A stretch of DNA of 64,000 bases from Atherinomorus stipes (lineage: Eukaryota > Chordata > Actinopteri > Atheriniformes > Atherinidae), in assembly GCA_023101725.1 (NCBI GenBank), contig JALJCO010007865.1, forward strand, positions 458,442 through 522,441, written 5' to 3'. The notes beneath the pieces are model-generated. The model was given only the letters and a program-made list of their open reading frames with translations. It was not told where the DNA came from and searched no databases. Positions 57,120 through 64,000 of this stretch are shown piece by piece (within the stretch, counting starts at the first letter, position 1; every line of letters starts with the position of its first letter). A program made the position numbers and the translations under genes.

Positions 57120-57800
57120 AAGTTAGAATTAAATCACTAGAAGACGCCTACCAGGTCTCCCCGGAGGGGAACACATGCTGAATGATATAAGGAAATTCAA
57201 GCTCGAGTTAAACAAAATAATAGAGCAAAAAACACAATTCTTAGTTCAAAGACTTCGTTTAGAAAACTTCGACCATGGTAACAAGTCTGGCAAGCTTCTA
57301 GCTAATCAGTTAAAAATAAATAAGGAAAAAGCAACAATCTCCTCCGTAAAAGACTCAGAAGGAAGTATCAGCCATGATCCTGACCAGATAAATAACATTT
57401 TTAGTAACTTCTACAGAACACTATATAAATCACAAATAAACCCCACAGATGATGATATTAATCAATTTCTTAATAGTATCATTCTTCCAAAACTACAACA
57501 AGAAAATATTACGGTTTTAGATTCACCCCTCTCAATAAGTGAATTACATGACGCTCTGCAACATATGCCCAATAATAAAGCCCCAGGCCCAGATGGATAT
57601 CCGGTCGAATTTTACAAAGAGTTCTGGACAATTCTGGCTCCCACTTTTTATAAAATGATACTAGAAATAAAAGAGAAACAGAAAATACCACCAAATATGA
57701 ATTCAGCAAATATCACCGTATTATTAAAACCAGGTAAAGACCCGACACTTCCAGCTAGTTATCGGCCAATCTCATTAATAAATGTAGATCTTAAGATAAT
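57120..57800 (+). pseudogene. L1 ORF2 linker and reverse transcriptase N-terminal part
   Basis: After a slip in the A run (57084-57093) the frame reads RISELEVRIKSLEDAYQ, then shifts near 57175. The frame from 57175 includes DQINNIFSNFYRTLYKS (70-86), NNKAPGPDGYPVEFYK (133-148), ITVLLKPGKDP (180-190) and YRPISLINVDLKI (196-208). KAPGPDG and YRPISL are hallmark L1-clade reverse transcriptase blocks. It is broken at 57801 by the hAT element, after which the frame picks up transposon sequence. Confidence 0.85.
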
Positions 57801-58064
57801 CAGTCCCTCCAGGATTTCGCGATGTTGCGATCGCAATTATTAATGCAAATTCAGCCAATCCCCGTGAATTCTGCTCGTCTTGCAATTTTACCCAATCACC
57901 GCAATTTTAATGCAACTTTGACCAATCACAACTCTCTTTCTCTTTATGATCAATGATGTCACCGCGGTCTTTTCCCACGCACCGGCTAGTCCGCCAGAAA
58001 CCAAAGGAGAAGACGTTCTTCTTCTTTTACTGTTTACTGTAGCTTGCCATGGTAGCTTGCTAGC

Positions 58065-58250
58065 ATGTCGACGAGTCAGAATGTTTCACATTTACGAACA
58101 AAAATCTCTGCCAAAGACCGTGCTCGACAGTTTCCCCGTGATCTACATGAAAGCGGTGGTAAACTATGCTGCTCCTCATGCAATATTGTGGTGGAACACA
58201 AACGGATGTCATCAACATTTTCCACCGCAAAACACCAACGGAGAGTCTTA
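58065..58250 (+). CDS. CGGBP1-like BED-type zinc finger ORF fragment of the hAT element
   Basis: A real ATG (58065) starts MSTSQNVSHLRTKISAKDRA; then DLHESGGKLCCSSCNIVV (27-44) and TAKHQRRVL (54-62). The LHE-x-GGKLxCxxCN pattern is the BED/C2H2-like finger found in CGGBP1 and in hAT proteins related to it, where it binds DNA. C36 and C39 fit the cysteine pair and H57 the last histidine, but the expected first histidine about five residues earlier is missing, so metal binding is doubtful. A TTAA element interrupts at codon 62; without it the frame would stop three codons later, so the protein was already truncated. Confidence 0.6.
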
Positions 58251-58251
58251 A

Positions 58252-58918
58252 GGCCTTTACACACCTACTCCGAATATTTCGTCCGAAAGATTCGCACGGC
58301 AAAAGCTTTAATCAAATTAATATCAAGTCAACGGGAGCGTTCACATCAGTGACAAAATTTCGTCTTGCGATTTTGCGACGTTTATTTTTTCGAACTGGGG
58401 TCGATTTTCTTAATATTCACATCCGACAGATACACAATCCACCAATCAGAGAAGGCGCTCTGACGTCACAGAGCTGGTTGCGAGCAAAAAGAGAAAGGAA
58501 AAAGAGAGACGTGTCGCTTGGTCGCTGTTACTGCATCATTATGGCTCAAGTGTTATCACCTTCGTGTTGCTCACTATTGTTTGGCAAACGGGGGGGGTGT
58601 CACAGCTGAAGTAGCAGTGTTTTCCCTACATTTTGTAGCCATTCGAGGTTATTAGCTACAGGTGTTATATTTAAAATCCCAATTTGGCATCTCCACGGTG
58701 AGATCAGCTGTTTCCAGCATCCAGTTGTTTCCCTGCAGCCGTCTCTCCCTCCGTCACTGCTGCATGTGGTCACGTTCCTCTGGAATAACGGATGCGAGTT
58801 TGTTCTATAGCATCATCGTAATTTCGCGTCGGAGCAGGTGTGTATAGACAAATGCGTCGATATTTCACCTCCGAATTATTCGCAATTTCGTGCCGTTTAT
58901 TCGCAGTGTGAAAAGGCC
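58252..58918. mobile_element. TTAA-target element nested in the hAT element
   Basis: Perfect TTAA at both flanks (58248-58251 and 58919-58922). Ends GGCCTTTACACACC and, minus strand, GGCCTTTTCACACTGCGAA; further in, CGAATATTTCGTCCGAAAG mirrors CGAATAATTCGGAGG. 667 bp, no long transposase frame. The TTAA target fits piggyBac or Kolobok/T2-like MITEs; the terminal bases do not settle which. Confidence 0.75.
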
Positions 58919-59156
58919 TTAAGAAGTGTCTGAAGAAGTGTTTTTCCCCAGACATACAATAAAAATGATGAAATATCAGAATTTCTATTTTCTTATTATT
59001 GCAAACAGTTTTCAAGTGTTTTTTTTTAAGGGAGTGGAGAAAAACACTAAAAACCACTGCAACTTTTGTTGCAACTTTTTACAAAACCTGCCGCAACATC
59101 TGGCATTTTAGGCCGCAACAATCAGAAAAAAGTGCCGCAAAATCCTGGAGGGACTG

Positions 59157-59505
59157 GATAATCAGCAAAGCACTCGCTAAAAGGATAGAAAAAATAACTC
59201 CTCTGATAATACATCCTGATCAAACTGGTTTTATTAAAGGTCGACATTCTTCTACTAACACACGCAGGCTGATTAATCTAATAGACTATGCTACCATTCA
59301 TAATCTGGAATCCACTATCATCTCGTTAGATGCAGAAAAAGCTTTCGATCGTGTTAACTGGAAATTCCTGTTTGCAACATTAAATAAATTTGGTTTTGGT
59401 CCTTATTTCATAGACTGGATAAAAATACTTTATAACAACCCTAATGCATGTGTGAGGACCAATGACCAAACTTCTCCAAGTTTCTGTTTACAGCGAGGCA
59501 CCAGG
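59157..59505 (+). pseudogene. L1 ORF2 reverse transcriptase palm fragment
   Basis: Reads IISKALAKRIEKITPLIIHP, DQTGFIKGRHSSTNTRRL, then TIISLDAEKAFDRVNWKF and ends PSFCLQRGTR. QTGFIKGR and DAEKAFDRVNW (the first catalytic aspartate region, motif A) are strong L1 reverse transcriptase markers. CLQRGTRQG-CPLSP is expected next, but the copy switches at 59506 to unrelated DNA, so the YxDD motif is absent. It directly continues the frame ending at 57800. Confidence 0.87.
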
Positions 59506-60250
59506 CATGTAAACATGTCAAGTGATCCGGTTGGCTTTGATCAAAAATCATTTTTAATCCGATCACGAATGTGGTGTAAACCTTTTCACAATCAGATCAG
59601 TAGTGAATAATGAGCTTGTAAACAGTCATTCTGATGGTTTCTGTGACACATGTTGTGTTTGCGCATGCTTGAACCATGTGGGGGTTTTAATCACATGGTT
59701 AAAACCCCCCGTGCATGTCAGTCAGCTCTGCAGAGGTCTGGTAAACAGCCATTTATTTGATTCAGTTGTGTTGGAGAAGGGATGATCCAAAAGTTGCAGG
59801 ATAGTAGCTTCCAAGGACTGGAGTTCAGCAATCCTGCTGTAAAATATGGTTGGACTGAACAAAAAAATGGGAAAGTGTATGTTTTATCATATAGATGTTA
59901 TCTTTACATAAATATCAACATAAAGCAAAGTGAATATCATCTGGTGTGACAGATCTGTCATATATTGTGAATGGTTTTTCCGGTCACACGATATGACACA
60001 TCTGTGACATCATATGATATTCTGACCAGTCCATCTAATATATTAGCAAATTAAAAACAGCTAGTCAAAAGTTACCATGTAATTACCTTGTAATTGCCAT
60101 GTTACCACATGGCAACATTGATTTTTAAGAATTAATATGGAAAATTTGTGAGAAATATTCTTTTATTCTTCTATTTTTTTAAGCAAATGATGTCACACCA
60201 TAAGACAAAAAACACTGACCAATGTAAGTGATGTCCATTTCATAGCTTTC
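59506..60250. other. Eroded repeat DNA with two hairpins, no gene
   Basis: 59506-59600 (CATGTAAACATGTCAAGTGA) looks like an unnamed MITE that replaced the L1 3' part. Perfect 11-bp hairpin GGGGGTTTTAA/TTAAAACCCCC at 59680-59709. 59765-59850 is a retroposon-like AAAAGTTGCAGGATAGTAGC word common in fish. A long imperfect foldback lies at 59932-60022. Confidence 0.4.
59932..60022. repeat. Imperfect foldback, ~42-bp arms
   Basis: Left GAATATCATCTGGTGTGACA, GATCTGTCATATATTGTGAA pairs with the right (minus) GAATATCATATGATGTCACA, GATGTGTCATATCGTGTGAC around a TTTT loop. About 80% paired. A small MITE or a hairpin-RNA-like shape. Confidence 0.7.
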
Positions 60251-60254
60251 CTAA

Positions 60255-60390
60255 TCAATCAATTAATCAATCAATCAAACTTTATTTATATAGCACTTTT
60301 CATACAAATAAAATGCAACTCAAACTGCTTAACAAAAACAAAGGCAATAAAAACATGAAACCCTTTAAATCCACTTTAAATCAAATGTGT
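60255..60390 (-). mobile_element. SINE/LINE tail with (TTGA)n end
   Basis: Minus strand ends AAAAGTGCTATATAAATAAA, GTTTGATTGATTGATTAATT. This is the common fish retroposon 3' tail with a TTGATTGATT repeat. The body upstream (60310-60390) is AT rich and not resolved. Confidence 0.6.
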
Positions 60391-60589
60391 AAAACTCATG
60401 TCATGACTTTGTAAGTCACTCTAGAGATGCTACTCTTGACTTCCTGGTCAGGCGTGGTCCTCTTTATCATTAATATGTCCAAATTATTGCCTGTTCAAAA
60501 TATACATTACAACGCTGAAGTTAGCTTCTGATTCGCTATATGTGTAAAGGGCGATTCCACTGACTTTGCGAGAACACAGACTATATTAA

Positions 60590-60810
60590 AACAGGTCCTG
60601 ATCTAAAACTGCAAAACTTAGACTCTTCAAACCTGGACTGAATTATTCCATACACTCTACAGAATAATCAAAACACCATTTCTGATCTGTGAAACCTTTA
60701 TTCTATTTGTGAAAATGCAAATTAGGCTCATCTTATTACTTTTTTAGTATCTATACCACATTAGACCTGGTCCTGATCAAAAACTACAACACTTATACTC
60801 ATCAAATCTG
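60590..60810. repeat. ~175-bp satellite, left part
   Basis: CTTCAAACCTGGACTGAATT, AATCAAAACACCATTTCTGA, GAAACCTTTATTCTATTTGTG, ATGCAAATTAGGCTCAT, CACATTAGACCTGGTCCTGA, then a second unit begins at CATCAAATCTG (60802). It is cut at 60810 and resumes at 62118. Confidence 0.75.
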
Positions 60811-62117
60811 CCGGGACTTAAAAAGAAAAGAAAACACCTCCTGGATGTTCAACCTGAAGTCCCGCTGCAGCTGCAGCACCCGCCAGCGCCGATGAAAACT
60901 CCTGCACTCAAACCCGGAGAGAGGAACCAGGCGACACCGTCTTCCTCAGGTGTACAGCAGCAGCACAGTGATGTCATCCACATTCATGATGAGTCCAGAT
61001 GATTTTAAGGGTTAAACACGCGTATTTATGGTCCTGGCAGACCATGTTAATGATAAAATAATAACAATTATCAACGGGAATTAATGTCATTTACTGACCG
61101 CCTCACCCCTTTCCCCGTTCTTCCAAACGTTTCTGCCTCCTGCTCCGGCTATTTTTCTTTAGAACACGCACGCACGCACGTGCGCTCTCCTGACTTTGTC
61201 TCAGCTGCAGCATATGCGTGTCTCTGCTTGTCTTTTGTTTCGTGTCATACAAGATTCCTGCGCGGTGTTTTATGCACTTCTGTGATAAACATATAAACTA
61301 AAAATATCTGAAATCATTATCAACTTGTTAAAACGCACCTGCTCTGCATAATTATGAGAAAGTGACCAGGATGCATGCGCACGCTCTCCTCATATTGAGC
61401 ACAGCTTGTGAATTTGTGTTGAGTTTGTGTGCAGCAGTTTAAATGTCAGTGTTGGGCAGCGTGGAGAAAATAATGTGAAGTTGTTCCACATTAAATGAAG
61501 CCGCTTCAACAAACTAGCAGACAAACTGTGGCTGGATTAATTCTACCGGACTGAACGGCTGGATGATGCGCGGAGATTCTTCCTTTTTTTTTTTCTCTAA
61601 ACAAAGATCACAGAAACAGCAGCTGCAGTGATGACTCGGTCTTTTCTTTATTGCAAAGTTTGAAGCCATATTCTGAGTTTATTGTCATTACTGCTTTTTT
61701 GTTTCAGCCATATTTTAATGTATTTCAAAGTTGTAAAAGTTTGATGATGCTGTGGTGGATAAATCATAACGCCACTTGTTTGTCTTTTTCAGAAAACAAC
61801 TCAATCCGCTTGTGACTAAATAGAAAAACATTTTAATTTATGTTAATGCTCTGTGATTCTTCCCCCTGTATTTAATGACCACACAAAATGTCCTGCAGCT
61901 CTGCTCTGCTTTAACTGAGGGGGACATGAGCAACAGCAACAACGCTGTCCAGAAGTCGCTGTGCAGCTCCTTTAAATGACCAGTACGATTTAACTTTGAT
62001 GTCAGTCATGTGATGAGCGACCAAAGCTGCAAAAATATCTTCCCACTTTGGAAGCTGTCCTGTTTGTTGCCAAGCCTCGGGCGTCTTTGCCGCTTTTGTC
62101 ACCTTTTGTCTGAATGT
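60811..62117. mobile_element. Unidentified element splitting the satellite; left arm of a large inverted repeat
   Basis: 61352-62110 is matched, inverted, at about 63415-64000: GAGAAAGTGACCAGGATG, ATAATGTGAAGTTGTTCCAC, CTAAACAAAGATCACA, TTATTGTCATTACTGCTTTT, GTGACTAAATAGAAAAACAT, TCTGCTCTGCTTTAACTGAG, ATGTGATGAGCGACCAAAGC. The satellite word TATACTNATCAAATCTG sits on both sides (60795-60810 and 62124-62139). No transposase recognised. Confidence 0.6.
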
Positions 62118-62530
62118 ACAGTTATACTGATCAAATCTGGACTAAATTATTCTACAGTCTACAGAATCATAAAAACACCATGTTTGATTTGTGAAACCTT
62201 TATTGTATTTGTGAAAATACAAATTAGGCTCAATTTATGCCTTTTTATTTCATACACACTCCATTTGACCTGGGTCCCGACTAAAAACTCCAACAGTTAC
62301 AATCTTCCAATCTGGTCTCAGATGTTCTTCAGAAGTTGTAGATTAATTCATGCACAATTTCTGATTTGTGGAAATGAAAAATAGGGTCATTTTTCTGGTC
62401 TTTTTTGTATCTAGACCACATTAGATATGGTCCCAATCAAAAACACAATACTTACAATCTTCAAACCTGGTCTCAAATGTTTCTAAAGAGGCTGTAGATT
62501 AATTCAAAGCACAGTTTCTGATTTGTGGTA
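62118..62530. repeat. ~155-175-bp satellite, right part
   Basis: Two further units: CAAATCTGG at 62132, CCAATCTGG at 62307, CAAACCTGG at 62462. Words GTGAAACCTTTATTGTATTT, CAAATTAGGCTCA and GACCACATTAGATATGGTCC match 60628-60810. Confidence 0.75.
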
Positions 62531-63410
62531 CCAGTTGGTACCAAAAACACACGTGTCACGTCAAACAATGACTATGTTTACATGCCATCAAAATTCGGGT
62601 TAAGGTCAATATTCCAGTTTCTGAAAGACGGCGAGGCCAGCAGTGAGTGTGACGTAGTTAATGATGCAGCTCTCAGTGAAGCACCTTCACTGAGGAGGAG
62701 GAAGGAGGAGACGTCAGGTAGCAGACAGGCTGGTTCATGGCGAGTGGACGCTGCCGTGGATACCGGGAAGTTTGAAGTGTTGCCTCCGTTAGCAAGACTG
62801 ACTTTGTAGCATCGCTTTCACTGTGGTGCTTCAGTGTTCAACGGCTCGCCTTCGATACATTCGCTTTGAATCCGTAATACTTCCAAACTGTACTTTGAGC
62901 CCCTACTTTATCAGCAGGACTTTTCCAAAGCAATCATCTTTTCTTTAAAGTATTGTTTTTGGCTTTTAAATGCTGGTATAATACCGTTCACAAACTTTTT
63001 ACGTTGGTAGCCCGGTACCTACTGTACCGACGTACCGTGCGAATATATGCTTGTTTATGTGAGTGTGGTGTGCTCAATCCTATCTTTTGACATTATGTCT
63101 TTGTAATTGTTTGAGAGTCAGCCGGTGTGTGTGAAATTCACCCCAAGTCTTAAAGAACAGAACAACTTGTTAAAATGTGGGAACACCAGCGAAATTACGA
63201 CGAAGGAACAAGTTCTATTTGATCCTTTGAGTTCAGGTTTTGCAAATTGTATTTTTGTTGTTGTCTGGGTAGCAGCAAGCTCTCGCTTTATTATACAGAA
63301 GTGCGCATCATTAGTCGCGGTAATGTCAGCCAAAAACAAGCAGCCGAATACCGAACGTAAAAACCACGTGACAGAAGACAGAATCAATAGTTCCAATCCC
63401 GACCGTGCCG
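62531..63410. other. No recognisable gene
   Basis: Contains GTTTACATGCCATCAAAATT, a MITE-like word, and a GGTACC-rich bit near 63012-63040 (CCCGGTACCTACTGTACCGA). The 133-codon frame 63107-63508 has no domain and runs into the inverted-repeat arm. Confidence 0.35.
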
Positions 63411-63414
63411 TTTA

Positions 63415-64000
63415 CTCACGTTCAGACCAAAAGGCGTTTTCGCGGCAAAGGAGCGGGAGGAATATTCTTGCTGCTTTGGTCGCTCATCACGTGACTGATG
63501 TCAAGTAAAGGCGCTGCTCATTTGGGGCCCGGCGGCTCTGGCGTCTTTGCTGACGCGCTCACGTCCCCTCAGTTAAAGCAGAGCAGAACTGCAGGATATG
63601 ATTAAATACAGTCACAGAACGGTGTATAAATTATGTTTTTCTATTTAGTCACAAGAGAGACGAGTTGTTTTCTGAGGAAGCAAACAAAGAGTGCGTTATG
63701 TTTCCGCCACATACATCATCAAACTTTTGAAATACATTAAAGTGTAACAGGTAAAAAGCAGTAATGACAATAGGCTCGGAATACGGCTTCAAACTGCGCG
63801 CGCTATATTTGTGTGATCTTTGTTTAGAGGAAAAGTCTTACATCATCCGGCTGCGAGCTAAAATGCCAGCTATTTTGGTGAGCGGCTTCTGTGGAACAAC
63901 TTCACATTATTTTACGCTCTATTTTATTTAAACTCGCTGCACATAGGCTCAACGCAAATTCTTTTTTGAAGAGCGTGCACCATCCTGGTCACTTTCTCAT
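63415..64000. mobile_element. Right arm of the large inverted repeat, runs off the window
   Basis: Inverted partner of 61352-62110, about three quarters identical by eye with indels. It reaches the last base (GTGACCAGGATGCATG-like start on the minus strand at 63999-63975), so the rest of this copy, matching 60811-61350, should lie outside the window. Confidence 0.65.

Larger units (their letters stand above)
57801..59156 (+). mobile_element. hAT-like element inserted in the L1
   Basis: Left end CAGTCCCTCCAGGATTT and right end, minus strand, CAGTCCCTCCAGGATTT match perfectly over 17 bp and beyond with one mismatch. GATAAT flanks both sides (57795-57800 and 59157-59162); with the overlapping CA the match is GATAATCA, 8 bp as usual for hAT. 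Removing it rejoins the L1 frame through LKI-ISKAL. Inside is a CGGBP1-like reading frame and a second, nested element at 58252-58918. No DDE transposase, so non-autonomous. Confidence 0.85.
56402..59505 (+). mobile_element. Fish L1 retrotransposon, truncated and interrupted
   Basis: Holds, in order, endonuclease (56402-57119), linker and reverse transcriptase fingers (57120-57800), then, past a hAT insertion, the palm A region (59157-59505). Both ends are cut: the first endonuclease residues are missing, and the element stops after CLQRGTR, before the catalytic YxDD box. Frame breaks lie near 56545, at the A run 57084-57093, and near 57175. It is a dead copy. Confidence 0.85.

Noticed and set aside
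63107..63508. 133-codon frame near the right edge
   Set aside because: It crosses from unknown DNA into the inverted-repeat arm; the other arm does not preserve the frame.

Overview
This 64-kb window looks like nuclear DNA of a bony fish, probably a percomorph teleost. The evidence is its (CA)n, (TA)n and (GATA/ATT)n microsatellites, tRNA-type SINEs, a fish-type L1 retrotransposon, a Rex3/RTE- or L2-type LINE tail, and many non-autonomous hAT, PIF/Harbinger and TTAA-target DNA elements. I find no convincing multi-exon host gene. Most reading frames are short shadows in AT-rich or low-complexity DNA, so the window is best read as intergenic or intronic sequence with a heavy transposon load.

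Layout. 0-7.4 kb: sparse unique DNA with microsatellites, five copies of one short hAT-like family (termini CACTGCAAAAACTC), a second hAT element with GGTTCTCAACC ends, and an 876-bp foldback between TTAA-like target sites (6539-7414). 7.4-12 kb: more decayed DNA elements. 12.05-13.2 kb: a repeat-poor stretch rich in homeodomain, SOX and TCF/HNF4-like words, the best candidate for conserved regulatory DNA; weaker candidates lie near 2.5, 4.5, 19 and 35 kb. 13.5-38 kb: a mosaic of transposon fragments, including a minisatellite grown inside a transposon (15.66-16.14 kb), two TTAA foldbacks, a LINE 3' end (20.97 kb), a tRNA-SINE (22.5 kb), an L1 3' end (23.0 kb), a Harbinger element with a transposase relic (29.4 kb), a hairpin-bearing inverted-repeat element (32.35 kb) and a 1.6-kb hAT element (35.76-37.33 kb).

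38.9-56.2 kb is the standout region: at least five Helentron/Helitron2-like elements arranged head to tail and joined directly, each ending in a hairpin followed by CTAG. The next copy begins with TTGTGTGAATGC in four of five cases. Copies carry internal minisatellites of different size (45-bp unit; a 31-39-bp unit grown to about 3.3 kb in the last copy), and one copy carries seven ~140-bp units each holding an ETS-type CCGGAAGT and usually a GC box. The 3' hairpin shows two compensatory base-pair changes between copies, which argues that its structure mattered.

56.4-59.5 kb: a broken L1 (endonuclease and reverse transcriptase parts) split by a 1356-bp hAT element whose CGGBP1-like BED-finger reading frame is itself interrupted by a 667-bp element between perfect TTAA repeats, giving three nested insertions. 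60.6-64 kb: a ~175-bp satellite split by an element whose inverted relative runs off the right edge of the window.

All family names are from recognition of motifs and ends by eye; no search was run.
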